64,000 nucleotides of DNA from Halomonas campaniensis (GTDB lineage: Bacteria > Pseudomonadota > Gammaproteobacteria > Pseudomonadales > Halomonadaceae): NCBI RefSeq assembly GCF_002211105.1, contig NZ_JPUA01000043.1:26168-90167 (forward strand), given 5' to 3'. A program made the translations under genes and the position numbers. Positions 26,650 through 35,347 of this stretch are shown in pieces. Position 1 is the first letter of the stretch, and every line of letters begins with the position of its first letter. The notes below the pieces were generated by a model. The model searched no databases, had not been told where the DNA came from, and saw only the letters and a list, made by a program, of their open reading frames with translations.

Positions 26650-27501
26650 ATGAAACTATTACGCTTCGGCCCTCGCGGCCATGAAAAGCCCGGCCTGCTG
26701 GATGACCATGGGGTAATCCGCGACCTGTCGGCCCATATCACCGATCTGTCTGGCGAGTCTCTCGACCGCCGCACCCTCGAAGGCCTTGCTGCACTGGATG
26801 CCACCAGCCTGCCTGAGATAACCGCCGAGACGCGCATTGGCCCCTGCGTTGCGGGTGTAGGCAAGTTCATCTGCATTGGCTTGAATTACTCGGATCATGC
26901 CGCCGAAACCGGTGCTCAGGTTCCCCCAGAGCCGGTGATCTTCAATAAATGGACCAGCGCCATCTGCGGCCCGAATGACGAGGTCATCATTCCTCGCGAT
27001 TCCGAGAAAACCGATTGGGAAGTCGAGCTTGGCGTGGTGATCGGTAAAGCCGGACGCTACATCGACGAAGCCGATGCCATGCAGCACGTTGCTGGCTTCT
27101 GTGTGGTTAACGATGTCTCCGAGCGCGCCTTTCAGCTCGAACGCAGCGGCACCTGGGACAAAGGCAAGGGCTGCGATACCTTCGGCCCCCTGGGCCCGTG
27201 GCTTGTCACGCCAGACGAGGTGGCAGACCCCCACCAGCTCGGTATGTGGCTTGAGGTGGATGGTAAGCGCTACCAGGATGGCAACACCCGCACCATGGTC
27301 TACCAGATTCCTTTTCTGATCAGCTACTTAAGCCGTTTTATGAGCCTCCAGCCGGGCGATGTGATCTCCACCGGCACGCCGCCGGGTGTCGGTATGGGCC
27401 AACAGCCGCCGGTTTACCTAAAACCCGGCCAGCGCATGCGCCTGGGTATCCAAGGGCTCGGTGAGCAGCACCAGACCGTCGTAGCCGACCAGCAGCGCTG
27501 A
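26650..27501 (+). CDS. FAH-family hydrolase, probable 2,4-diketo-3-deoxy-sugar-acid hydrolase
   Basis: A 283-aa fumarylacetoacetate hydrolase-family protein. Its motifs are FICIGLNYSDHAAETG near residue 75, VIFNKWTSAICGPND, DWEVELGVVIGKAGRYI with metal-binding Glu residues, FCVVNDVSERAFQ with the metal-binding Asp, KGCDTFGPLGPWLV and VISTGTPPGVGMG. Members of this group hydrolyse 2,4-diketo-3-deoxy-L-rhamnonate or -fuconate to pyruvate and lactate. The gene is 24 bases after the SDR that would produce such a substrate and is followed by a UxaA-type dehydratase. Some databases label similar proteins ureidoglycolate lyase, which the context does not support. Confidence 0.83.
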   Translation: MKLLRFGPRGHEKPGLLDDHGVIRDLSAHITDLSGESLDRRTLEGLAALDATSLPEITAETRIGPCVAGVGKFICIGLNYSDHAAETGAQVPPEPVIFNKWTSAICGPNDEVIIPRDSEKTDWEVELGVVIGKAGRYIDEADAMQHVAGFCVVNDVSERAFQLERSGTWDKGKGCDTFGPLGPWLVTPDEVADPHQLGMWLEVDGKRYQDGNTRTMVYQIPFLISYLSRFMSLQPGDVISTGTPPGVGMGQQPPVYLKPGQRMRLGIQGLGEQHQTVVADQQR

Positions 27502-27547
27502 TTCAAAAGGCGGAGAAACCTCGCTAACCCACCACTGGAGCCTTGCC

Positions 27548-29185
27548 ATGAACCAAACCATTGCCAGTGACAGCGGCCAGCTGGACACCCTACGTGTGCA
27601 TGCCGCCGACAATGTTTGCGTTGCTCTGAAGGATTTGCCCGCTGGCACTGACGTCACCGACAGCGGGCAGCGCATCACGCTCACCGAGGCGATCCGCCAT
27701 AAGCACAAGTTCACACTGACGGCCCTTGAGCCTGGCGACACGGTGATCATGTATGGTGTCACCGTGGGACGCGCCACCCGCCCCATCGCCCAGGGGGCGG
27801 CCGTTACCACCGAGAACGTCGAACACAGCACCGCCAGTTCGACTCCTCAGGCCAAGCGCGGTAGCTGGCAGGCGCCTGACGTCGCACATTTTCAGGGTGC
27901 CACCTTCGATGGCTACCACCGCCCGGATGGGAAGGTCGGTACCGCCAACGTATGGCTGGTCGTTCCGTTGGTATTCTGCGAGAACCGCAATATTGAGGTG
28001 TTACGCCAGTGCGTCGCCGATGCGCTGGGTGAAGATCCTTTCCGTGAGTACAAGCAGTTGGCCCGGGAGTTGCTGCATGGCAGTTCGGGAGAACCCACTC
28101 CACCGCCCCGCGAACGACTGTTTCCCAATGTCGACGGGGTACGCTTTCTGACCCACACACTCGGCTGCGGCGGCACGGATAGCGACGCCCAGGCACTTTG
28201 CCAGTTACTTGCCGGTTATATCTGCCACCCCAACGTGGCCGGCGCTACGGTGCTCAGCCTTGGTTGCCAGAAGGCGCAGATCGATATGATCAAAGCGGCG
28301 GTTCAGGCTCGCGATCCCCAAGGCCTGCGGCCGGTACACTACCTTGAACAGCAAGCCAGTCAGAGTGAAACCGCACTGATACGCGAATCGCTGACCACCA
28401 TTTTTGATGGCTTAGCCACCGCCAACCAGGTAGAACGCACCCCGGCGCCGCTGTCAAAGCTCAGCATCGGCGTGGAGTGCGGCGGCTCGGATGGTTTTTC
28501 CGGGCTGTCCGCCAACCCACTGGTCGGTGCGGTCATCGACCGTTTAGTGGCGCTAGGCGGCAGCGGTATTCTCAGTGAGTTCCCTGAACTGTGTGGCGTA
28601 GAGCACGAACTAATCGCCCGCTGCAGTGATGATTCAGTGGCAGAGCGGTTTAGCGAACTGATGGCGGCTTATCAGCGTCATGCGGCCTTGGTCGGCGCCG
28701 ATTTTTCCATGAATCCATCACCGGGCAATATCCGTGACGGACTGATCACCGATGCCATGAAATCCGCTGGCGCGGCCAAGAAAGGCGGTGACAGCCCGGT
28801 GGTCGACGTGCTCGACTACATCGAACCACAAACACGCGCGGGCCTTAGCCTGCTGTGTACGCCGGGCAATGACGTGGAATCGACCACTGCGTTGGCCGGT
28901 TCCGGCGCCAACCTGATCATGTTCACCACGGGACTTGGCACGCCAACCGGTAACCCGGTCACGCCGGTGCTCAAAATCGCCAGTAACACAGCACTGGCCA
29001 CCCGTATGAGCGACGTCATCGACTTTGATGCTGGGCCGATCATTCGCGGCGAGGTGGCGATCGGCGAATTAGCCGATCGTTTGCTTGAGCTGTGCATTGA
29101 GACAGCATCTGGACGCTACCGGCCGCGTGCGGTGTCGCTTGCTCAGTACGACTTTATTCCCTGGAAGCGAGGCGTGTCTCTCTAG
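27548..29185 (+). CDS. UxaA-family sugar-acid dehydratase (altronate dehydratase type)
   Basis: A 545-aa protein combining an N-terminal SAF domain (about residues 15-95; RVHAADNVCVALKDLP, then LEPGDTVIMYGVTVGRATRP) with a C-terminal UxaA catalytic domain. The latter shows GYHRPDGKVGTANVWLVVP, THTLGCGGTDSDAQ, GVECGGSDGFSGLSANP, GAVIDRLVALGGSGILSE and STTALAGSGANLIMFTTGLGTP. The cysteines in these blocks fit iron ligation in the family. Known members act on D-altronate or D-galactarate. Here it ends the SDR-FAH operon, so it may dehydrate a different deoxy-sugar acid that enters the same lower pathway. The substrate is unproven. Confidence 0.82.
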   Translation: MNQTIASDSGQLDTLRVHAADNVCVALKDLPAGTDVTDSGQRITLTEAIRHKHKFTLTALEPGDTVIMYGVTVGRATRPIAQGAAVTTENVEHSTASSTPQAKRGSWQAPDVAHFQGATFDGYHRPDGKVGTANVWLVVPLVFCENRNIEVLRQCVADALGEDPFREYKQLARELLHGSSGEPTPPPRERLFPNVDGVRFLTHTLGCGGTDSDAQALCQLLAGYICHPNVAGATVLSLGCQKAQIDMIKAAVQARDPQGLRPVHYLEQQASQSETALIRESLTTIFDGLATANQVERTPAPLSKLSIGVECGGSDGFSGLSANPLVGAVIDRLVALGGSGILSEFPELCGVEHELIARCSDDSVAERFSELMAAYQRHAALVGADFSMNPSPGNIRDGLITDAMKSAGAAKKGGDSPVVDVLDYIEPQTRAGLSLLCTPGNDVESTTALAGSGANLIMFTTGLGTPTGNPVTPVLKIASNTALATRMSDVIDFDAGPIIRGEVAIGELADRLLELCIETASGRYRPRAVSLAQYDFIPWKRGVSL

Positions 29186-29201
29186 CAGCAGAACACTCGT
29201 G

Positions 29202-29921
29202 TCAATCAGGTGCAAGGCGCTTCTTGAGCTGCATGTAGGTGCCATAGTGGCGGTCGAGGTGGCGTCGCATCGCCGCTTCGGCTGCGTCTGGGTCACGGGA
29301 CTCAATGGCCTCGATGATTTCGGTATGCGCGGCGGTGGCAGCTTTATCCTCGTCCTTTTGTTGCAACACCTGGGCACGTCGGTCATCCAGCCATTCCGAT
29401 AGCGCCAAATGCATGGCATCAAAAATGGGGTTGCGGCCAATGCTTGCCAGCACCCCATGGAAATCATTGTCAGAGCGTTTAAAGCGCGCTTCGTCCCCAA
29501 TCGCATCGCGATTATCGGCCAACGCATCGCGCAATCTGGCCAAATCTTCCTCGCTGGCATTACGCGCGGCATAGCGCGCCAATGAAATTTCAAACATGGC
29601 CCGCGCTTCTTGAAAGTATTGCTGGCCATCGGGCTTGGAAAGCAGCTGCCGGGTCACCCCGGAGAGCCTCGCCATCACCGCTTCGGCAGTGGGGCGAATC
29701 ACCCTGGCCCGGGTGCCGCTATTGATGGCAATTAGCCCAAGTTGCTGAAGATGGAACAGCGCTTCGCGCACCGCTGGTCTGCCAACACCAAACTGCTCCA
29801 TCAACTCTCTCTCTGAAGGCAGTTGATCATTTTCACTTAGCCGCCCTTCGAGGATCTCCGCCTCGAGCTGCTCAGCGACCTGTTCGGACAGCGTTTTTCG
29901 CTCGATCCGGTATCTGCTCAT
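29202..29921 (-). CDS. GntR-family regulator, NanR-like
   Basis: A 239-aa FadR-subfamily regulator. The N-terminal winged helix includes LSEQVAEQLEAEILEGRL, then LPSERELMEQFGVGRPAVRE and LFHLQQLGLIAINSGTRARV, the pattern seen in NanR-type proteins. The FCD domain has SDNDFHGVLASIGRNPIF and AAHTEIIEAIESRD, with Asp and His residues placed for metal or acid ligand binding. The gene is the last of a minus-strand run (TRAP-3 dctP, dctQ, dctM, Ldh, gntR), 76 bases after the Ldh gene, and converges on the UxaA gene. Sites at 25750, 34259 and 35348 resemble NanR repeats and probably form its regulon. Confidence 0.87.
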   Translation of the reverse strand: MSRYRIERKTLSEQVAEQLEAEILEGRLSENDQLPSERELMEQFGVGRPAVREALFHLQQLGLIAINSGTRARVIRPTAEAVMARLSGVTRQLLSKPDGQQYFQEARAMFEISLARYAARNASEEDLARLRDALADNRDAIGDEARFKRSDNDFHGVLASIGRNPIFDAMHLALSEWLDDRRAQVLQQKDEDKAATAAHTEIIEAIESRDPDAAEAAMRRHLDRHYGTYMQLKKRLAPD

Positions 29922-29997
29922 AGGCAGTCACCCCTGGTTAACCTGGAATTTTCCGCCATTTTACTGCATTTTTAGTCATTATCCTTCAAACCGGCTT

Positions 29998-31074
29998 TCA
30001 ACAGAGTTGAGTAAGCGGCGCTATTGGGTACTGTTTAGCAATTTCGGCATAGGCTAACTGATTGGCGGCATCAAGCGGGATGCCTTCGGTATCTCGTTTG
30101 CTCTGGCAGCGCCATTCGCGATCCCCCGGTGCTAGCACCTCTGCCCCCTCGGCGGCAGGCTGGACACGCAGGTCGGCCAAGTACTCAGCTAACCCGCGCG
30201 CGAAAGTACCTTCGTCTACAAACGCATCGGGGTTCATGGCCAGGAAAAAATGCCCTACTCCACGCGGCGTGGCCATATCTGGCCCGCCCATGGGGAGCAG
30301 TTTAAAGCCGTGCTGCATACCCGATAGCATTGAGCTTAGGATCTCCACCATGCCGCCCAGCCCGGCGCCTTTAAAACCAAAGGCGCTGCCGCCTAACGGC
30401 AGCAGAGCTGCCACCTCGCTGGGAATGCGGCTTACCTGCCCGGTGGCATCGGCGGCTACCTGATCCGGCAGTTCACGACCAATGGCGCCGTACTGCTGTA
30501 CACGGTTCCAGGGTACCGAACTGGTGGCCATATCCAGCAGATACGGCGCCTCACCCGCCACGGGTGCTGCAAAGGCGATGGGGTTGGTGCCATGAAAAGG
30601 CTTGGCGCCGTCATGCAGCAGCACAAAAGGGTCGGAGTTACAAAACGCCATTCCCAGATAACCGCGTTCAGCCGCCGCTAAGGCATAGCAGCCCGCTGCA
30701 CCAAAGTGAGAAGAGTTACCTACAGCGACAGCCCCCATGCCCACCTCTGCCGCCATTTCCATAGCGTGTTCCATCGCGGTATAACCCGCCAGGTGGCCTA
30801 GCCCATCGTCCGCGTCTAAAAACCCCGTTGCGGCCAAACGCTGTTGAAATCGCATGTTAGGCGAGCCATTAATACGCCCGCCTTTGAGCGCCTGCAAATA
30901 GTGGGGCAGCAGGCGCAAGCCGTGGCTGTCGGTACCCATCCGCGAGGCCGTGACCAGGGCGCGGGTTACGGCCTCTGCCGATGCCTGATCAGCTCCCGCA
31001 GCCCCAAGTGCTGCTTGCATAAAGCGATGAAGGTCTTCGCGTGCGACGCGAAACTCTGGCGACGGATCAGTCAT
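29998..31074 (-). CDS. Ldh-family (malate/L-lactate/diketogulonate-type) NAD(P)-dependent oxidoreductase
   Basis: A 358-aa enzyme of the Ldh_2 family, which reduces 2-keto acids or imino acids or oxidises 2-hydroxy acids with NAD(P). The catalytic histidine block SRMGTDSHGLRLLPHYL is near residue 50. Later blocks are AVGNSSHFGAAGCYALAA near 125, FHGTNPIAFAAPV, and LDMATSSVPWNRVQ, where the family has DMATS. Length is normal. It is co-oriented with TRAP-3 (46 bases after dctM) and precedes the GntR gene, so it probably acts on the imported acid or on the lactate released by the fuconate route. The subfamily cannot be fixed by eye. Confidence 0.85.
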   Translation of the reverse strand: MTDPSPEFRVAREDLHRFMQAALGAAGADQASAEAVTRALVTASRMGTDSHGLRLLPHYLQALKGGRINGSPNMRFQQRLAATGFLDADDGLGHLAGYTAMEHAMEMAAEVGMGAVAVGNSSHFGAAGCYALAAAERGYLGMAFCNSDPFVLLHDGAKPFHGTNPIAFAAPVAGEAPYLLDMATSSVPWNRVQQYGAIGRELPDQVAADATGQVSRIPSEVAALLPLGGSAFGFKGAGLGGMVEILSSMLSGMQHGFKLLPMGGPDMATPRGVGHFFLAMNPDAFVDEGTFARGLAEYLADLRVQPAAEGAEVLAPGDREWRCQSKRDTEGIPLDAANQLAYAEIAKQYPIAPLTQLC

Positions 31075-31120
31075 GGGCCACGTACTCCTGGTCTTAATAT
31101 TAAACTGTTCTCGACAGTGC

Positions 31121-32500
31121 TTAACGATAAATCAGTGTGGGTAGCCACATAGAGATCGCTGGAATAAAGGTCACCAATAGCAGGCAGACCACCAAGGGAA
31201 TAAGGAAGGGCATGGTGCCGCGCATGCAACGCTCAAAGCTGACATTGGAGACCCGAGAGAGCACGTAGAGCACCATGCCCACCGGTGGGGTCAGCAACCC
31301 GATCATCAGGTTGAGTACCATAATCACCCCAAAATGCACCGGGTCTACGCCTACGGCAACCGCCATGGGCAGCAGCACCGGAACCAAAATGGTGATTGCC
31401 GCAATGGTTTCCATAAAGCAGCCAACGATAATCAGCACAATGTTTGCCATCATCAGCACCGCCAGCTTGCTGTCGGCAAAGGGGCCCATGAGGGCAATTA
31501 CGTTCTGAGTGACCTGATTACTGGTGAGAATCCAGGCAAAGATCGACGCCGAAGAGACAATAAACAGGATAACCGCGGTGGTCTCGATGGTTTCCATGCT
31601 GACTTTCAAAAGCTTGCGCCAAGTCAGCGTGCGATAAACCACCACGCCCAGTAGCAGCGCGTAGAACACCGCGGCCACCGCCGCCTCGGTGGGCGTAAAA
31701 GCACCACTGATAATACCGCCAACGATAATGACCGGCGTCATTAGCGATAAGAAAGCCCGCTTAAAGGTATGGCCTAGCACCCGCATCGAGAACACCGCAT
31801 CGCGCTGATAGCCGCGCCGACGCGAGATAATAAAGATCATCAGCATCAGCATGGCGCCCATGAGCAGCCCAGGAACCAGCCCCGCTGCGAACAGTTGGCC
31901 TACCGAGGCGGAGGCCATCACGCCGTAAATCACCATCGGCAGACTAGGCGGAATGATTGGCCCGATAGTTGATGACGCGGCGGTAATGCCTACCGCAAAC
32001 TCTTCATCGTAACCGGCGTCTTTCATGGCTTTTACTTCGATCATGCCAAGGCCACCGGCATCCGCCACCGCCGCTCCGGACATCCCGGAGAATACGATGC
32101 TGGCACCAACATTGACGTGTCCAAGCCCGCCACGCATCCATCCCATTAACGCCTTGGCAAAATTGAAAATGCGCTCGGTAATCCCGCCGTTGTTCATCAA
32201 ACTACCGGCAAAGATAAAAAAGGGAATCGCCAGCAGTGGAAAGCTGTCAATGCCATTAATCATGCGGTGGGCCACCACAATATTGGGTACTTGTCCGGTG
32301 ATCAGCACAAACATCAAGCAGGCGCCCGCCAGACTAATAGCGATGGGCACGCCGAGTACCAGCATGGTAAACAGCGCGAAAAACAGAAACGCAAGATGGT
32401 AGCCCATCAGCGGCAGGATCACGCAACCAAGCACCGCAAGGGCCGCCAGCAGCGGCGACACGAGCGGCTTTTGCCAGCGCATCACAGTTAATCGAGACAT
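31121..32500 (-). CDS. TRAP-3 transporter large permease (DctM family)
   Basis: A 459-aa polytopic protein. It has an extra hydrophobic N-terminal segment and then DctM blocks FPLLAIPFFIFAGSLMNNGG, FSGMSGAAVADAGGLG, SSTIGPIIPPSLPMVIYG, and GLLTPPVGMVLYVLSR. I start at the ATG at 32500, with GAGG before it, instead of the longer frame to 32518. It forms the sodium-coupled membrane channel with the DctQ protein encoded 41 bases upstream. The AVADAGG and PPSLP signatures are intact. Confidence 0.88.
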   Translation of the reverse strand: MSRLTVMRWQKPLVSPLLAALAVLGCVILPLMGYHLAFLFFALFTMLVLGVPIAISLAGACLMFVLITGQVPNIVVAHRMINGIDSFPLLAIPFFIFAGSLMNNGGITERIFNFAKALMGWMRGGLGHVNVGASIVFSGMSGAAVADAGGLGMIEVKAMKDAGYDEEFAVGITAASSTIGPIIPPSLPMVIYGVMASASVGQLFAAGLVPGLLMGAMLMLMIFIISRRRGYQRDAVFSMRVLGHTFKRAFLSLMTPVIIVGGIISGAFTPTEAAVAAVFYALLLGVVVYRTLTWRKLLKVSMETIETTAVILFIVSSASIFAWILTSNQVTQNVIALMGPFADSKLAVLMMANIVLIIVGCFMETIAAITILVPVLLPMAVAVGVDPVHFGVIMVLNLMIGLLTPPVGMVLYVLSRVSNVSFERCMRGTMPFLIPLVVCLLLVTFIPAISMWLPTLIYR

Positions 32501-32541
32501 AGCAGGCCTCTTAATCAAAATGGCGGGGTGAAAAGCACTCT

Positions 32542-33084
32542 TTAAACATCATCGCTGCGGTGTTGATACTTGAGATAGAGCCGTTGAACGGTACGCATCG
32601 CCATCAATACAAATGCCCCACAGACAGTGAAATAAATGATGCTTTTGGGCAGATCGATAGACACCATCAAACTATTGGTGCGCGATGCCAACTGATAGGT
32701 CACCCACGCCATCGCTATATAGAAAGTAAGGCTTAGAAGGTTTACTAGACGTTCCAGCAAAAGCGCTTGCCACGCAGGCATATAGTGGTAGAAGAACTCC
32801 ACCATAATATGGCTGCCATTTCGGGCGGCCATGACACTGCCCAAAAAGCCCACCCCAATCAGCAGGTAGCGGGCGATCTCTTCCGTCCAGCCGATTGAGT
32901 CACCCATTACATAGCGGCTAAAGAACTGGGCGAATACCACTAAAATCAGCGCCCAGAACAGGATTAGGGTCGCCAAATCCTCAATCCGGTAATCGCTCAG
33001 CCTGAACGGGGTGTCATCAAAGGCGGATTCAAAATCGACCATTGGATCGACGCCAGGCGGAACGTCTTCTCGTGTGTCACTCAT
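32542..33084 (-). CDS. TRAP-3 transporter small permease (DctQ family)
   Basis: A 180-aa membrane protein with four hydrophobic helices after a 35-residue acidic tail. Examples are LATLILFWALILVVFAQFFS, YLLIGVGFLGSVMAA and IIYFTVCGAFVLMAMRTV. The conserved GWTEEIARYLL segment, the DctQ hallmark, is near residue 70. The ATG at 33084 has GGAGTG upstream, just after a strong hairpin; an upstream TTG at 33099 is less likely. It pairs with the DctM protein encoded next. Confidence 0.87.
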   Translation of the reverse strand: MSDTREDVPPGVDPMVDFESAFDDTPFRLSDYRIEDLATLILFWALILVVFAQFFSRYVMGDSIGWTEEIARYLLIGVGFLGSVMAARNGSHIMVEFFYHYMPAWQALLLERLVNLLSLTFYIAMAWVTYQLASRTNSLMVSIDLPKSIIYFTVCGAFVLMAMRTVQRLYLKYQHRSDDV

Positions 33085-33098
33085 GGCACAACACTCCA

Positions 33099-33126
33099 AA
33101 CACTCCGCTCAAAGGAGCGGAGTGTT
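33099..33126 (-). other. Perfect 12-bp stem hairpin between TRAP-3 dctP and dctQ
   Basis: AACACTCCGCTC and GAGCGGAGTGTT pair perfectly over 12 bp with a 4-base loop. On the transcribed strand the hairpin ends within one base of the dctQ ribosome site, and GGAGTGTT occurs both in the stem and again as that ribosome site. It may protect the dctP message and tune dctQ translation. It lacks a U-run. Confidence 0.75.
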
Positions 33127-33140
33127 ATCAAAGGGTTGGA

Positions 33141-34142
33141 TTATTGGCCGATAGCCTGGAGACGTTCGTAGGTTTCCTCATCCCAGGTGGCAGCATCGCC
33201 GTTATGAGCAGGCATAACCGCCTCACGGAAGAGCTCACGATCCACTTCATTGACCGTGTTACCCTGCTCCTCGAACCACGCCACCAGTTCTTCCTCGGAT
33301 TTGAGAATATCCTGAGTGTTGTTCTCGGCGGCTTCCTGGAAAACCTCGCGGAATATCTCACGATCCTCTTCTGAGAGCTGGTTCCAGCGTGGCCCGCCCA
33401 CAATAGTGATTAACGAGTCGGTAATATGACCGGTTAGGTTGATGTAGTCCTGAACCTCATGAAAGGCCTTGGCGCGAATGGTCGGCAGTGGGTTTTCCTG
33501 GGCATCCACCACGCCCTGCTGCAAGGCTAGGTAGACCTCATCAAAGGCGATGGGGGTGGGATTGGCGCCGACGGCTTCCGGCATCATCATGTACATCGGC
33601 GCGTTGGGCACGCGTATTTTCAGGCCTTCCATATCAGCAGGCTCGTTGACCGCCTCATTGGAAGTCACATGCCGCTCGCCGTAGTAGTTAAGCGCAAGAG
33701 GGACGTTGCCGGTTTGATCCTGGTAGCCCTGGGCAATCTCTTGGAACAGGTCGCTGTCAGCAAAGGCCTGCCAGTGATCGAAATCACGGAACATATAGGC
33801 AGCACCCGCGATACCAATGGGGCCATAGGCGCGGCCAGCAAACTGCGTGCCGGTATAAATAACGTCCACCGTGCCTAGCTCAAGCCCTTCGTTAATGTCC
33901 TCCTCTTTACCTAACGAAGAGGCGGGGTGCACCTGCATGGTATAGCGACCGTCGGTACGCTCTTCGATCTCATCGGCGGCCCACAGCGCCCATTTGTGGA
34001 ACGGCTCAGAGGTTTCATAAACATGGGCAAAGCGGAGGTTTTCGGCAGCATGAACGGCACCTGCAAAACCGATGCCTGCAGCGATAAGCGTGGCGGTTAG
34101 CAAGTGGGACATACGGAGATGTTGCGGGCTTTTATGGCTCAT
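33141..34142 (-). CDS. TRAP-3 transporter substrate-binding protein (DctP family)
   Basis: A 333-aa periplasmic binding protein with a signal peptide ending near VHA-AEN. Family blocks are LRFAHVYETSEPFHKWALWA, RYTMQVHPASSLGKEEDI, EGLKIRVPNAPMYMMM with the ligand arginine, and DEVYLALQQGVVDAQENP, followed by the FHEVQDYINLTGH region. GAGGAG precedes the ATG. It leads the TRAP-3 operon, which continues into the Ldh-family and GntR genes. A NanR-like site lies about 120 bases before the start. An acid sugar or 2-hydroxy acid is a plausible ligand; it is not readable directly. Confidence 0.88.
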   Translation of the reverse strand: MSHKSPQHLRMSHLLTATLIAAGIGFAGAVHAAENLRFAHVYETSEPFHKWALWAADEIEERTDGRYTMQVHPASSLGKEEDINEGLELGTVDVIYTGTQFAGRAYGPIGIAGAAYMFRDFDHWQAFADSDLFQEIAQGYQDQTGNVPLALNYYGERHVTSNEAVNEPADMEGLKIRVPNAPMYMMMPEAVGANPTPIAFDEVYLALQQGVVDAQENPLPTIRAKAFHEVQDYINLTGHITDSLITIVGGPRWNQLSEEDREIFREVFQEAAENNTQDILKSEEELVAWFEEQGNTVNEVDRELFREAVMPAHNGDAATWDEETYERLQAIGQ

Positions 34143-34459
34143 CGTGTACTCCTCATAACCATTAGATTTGTTGTTGGTTACTGTGATGTGCTGCTGTTTA
34201 TTGTGATTTATTGGTTATTATTTAAGCGGTGGCCGCCAACGTAACCGATCATAGTGCTGTATACGTATCATACCACCAGCTTCAAACCTAGTTGGTCGCC
34301 TGCAATCGCGCAACTCTCCAGCTAAGGATTTTAGTAGTGCTTATGATAATGCCAGCTGCGAACTGAGCTGATGGTGTCAACGCACGAGCTGCTGCGGGTC
34401 GTTCATGGTGATGGCGATTTCATAACACTGCTTAGGCGCAAAATCGGACGATGAAGTAT
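34143..34459. other. 317-base intergenic region with TRAP-3 promoter
   Basis: This stretch separates the SDR gene at 34460 and the TRAP-3 dctP gene at 34142, both on the minus strand. The part nearest dctP is AT-rich and should hold the promoter, together with a NanR-like site at 34259-34275. The part nearest the SDR carries a 28-codon reading frame that overlaps the SDR stop. Nothing else is recognisable. Confidence 0.6.
34259..34275 (-). promoter_or_regulatory. NanR-like operator upstream of TRAP-3 operon
   Basis: On the minus strand the site reads TGGTATGATACGTATAC. It has two GTAT elements nine bases apart, the same spacing as in the site at 35348-35365 and in the NanR repeat of E. coli. 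It is upstream of the operon that ends with the NanR-like GntR gene, so autoregulation is likely. Confidence 0.6.
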
Positions 34460-34463
34460 TCAT
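34377..34463 (-). CDS. Possible 28-residue small protein coupled to SDR gene
   Basis: A 28-codon frame starts at the ATG that overlaps the SDR stop codon (ATGA) and ends at TGA 34377-34379. The peptide is hydrophilic, beginning MNTSSSDFAPKQCYEI and ending in NDPQQLVR, and has one cysteine. ATGA overlap is a common sign of translational coupling. It could equally be the stub of a truncated gene. No family is recognised, and chance occurrence cannot be excluded. Confidence 0.3.
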   Translation of the reverse strand: MNTSSSDFAPKQCYEIAITMNDPQQLVR

Positions 34464-35224
34464 GGCATTAACTGCCCGCCGTTGACCTCGATGATTTGGC
34501 CAGTGACGTAGCCACTGAGCGTATCGGTGGCCAGAAAAACATACGCACCCACGCACTCTTCCGCCGTGCCCAAACGTCCCATGGGAATCGATGCCCGAGC
34601 TGCGTTTAGATGAGCATCACTTGAGTGGCGTTCATGAAAATCGGTTGCAATCGTACCGGGGGCCACGGCATTCACGCGGATATTATCCTCGGCAAGCTCT
34701 TTGGCCATATTGCGCGTTACCGTGCTCACAAAGCCTTTTGCTGAGGCGTATAGGCCAGCGCCCCCCCCGCCGCCATTGCGCGCGGCAATCGAAGTGGTGT
34801 GAATAATATTCCCTCCCCCAGCGCGGCGAAAATGCGGCAGCGCTGCGCGGCTGGCCATGATCACCGAGCGGACATTGAGATCCATGACCCGGTCATATTG
34901 GTCATCGTCCATCTCATCCAAGCCAACACGGCCCATCATGTCCCCCGCGTTATTGATCAACAAATCCAAACCGCCTAACCGCTCGGCAGCATCGTCAACA
35001 AGCTGTTGGGTTTCACTGGTGTGACTGACATCCGCTTTAAGGGTAAAGGCGTTGCCGCCTGCATCACGAATAGCTTGTGCCACAGCTTCGGCGGGCGCTT
35101 CACTGCTGTGATAGTGCACCGCCACGTGGGCCCCTAGCGCGCCCAACTGCTTAGCCACGGCGGCGCCGATGCCGCGGCTAGCCCCGGTAATCAATACTCG
35201 CTTGCCTTTCCACTCGTCTAACAT
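34460..35224 (-). CDS. Short-chain dehydrogenase/reductase
   Basis: A 254-aa classical SDR. The cofactor motif VLITGASRGIGAAVAKQLG is at the N-terminus, INNAGDMMGRVG near residue 90, the catalytic serine in HTTSIAAR, and YxxxK in GLYASAKGFVS near 155. The C-terminal GYVTGQIIEVNGGQLMP is intact. HYHSSEAPAE after the second beta strand suggests NADP preference. AAGGAG lies seven bases before the ATG. It diverges from the FAH/fuconate-dehydratase operon and shares the promoter region with its NanR-like site. Thus it may be the sugar (for example L-fucose) dehydrogenase of the route, although a 3-oxoacyl reductase-type role cannot be excluded. Confidence 0.82.
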   Translation of the reverse strand: MLDEWKGKRVLITGASRGIGAAVAKQLGALGAHVAVHYHSSEAPAEAVAQAIRDAGGNAFTLKADVSHTSETQQLVDDAAERLGGLDLLINNAGDMMGRVGLDEMDDDQYDRVMDLNVRSVIMASRAALPHFRRAGGGNIIHTTSIAARNGGGGGAGLYASAKGFVSTVTRNMAKELAEDNIRVNAVAPGTIATDFHERHSSDAHLNAARASIPMGRLGTAEECVGAYVFLATDTLSGYVTGQIIEVNGGQLMP

Positions 35225-35347
35225 GAAGTTTCTCCTTAATGCTTATTGCTTTTATTGTTGAACGCCGTGCTCGGTGAAGTCGCCGTCATCTAGACAGATT
35301 TACCTATCGACCCGAAATAGAGCGGTGCGCTAGAGTAGGCATGAACT

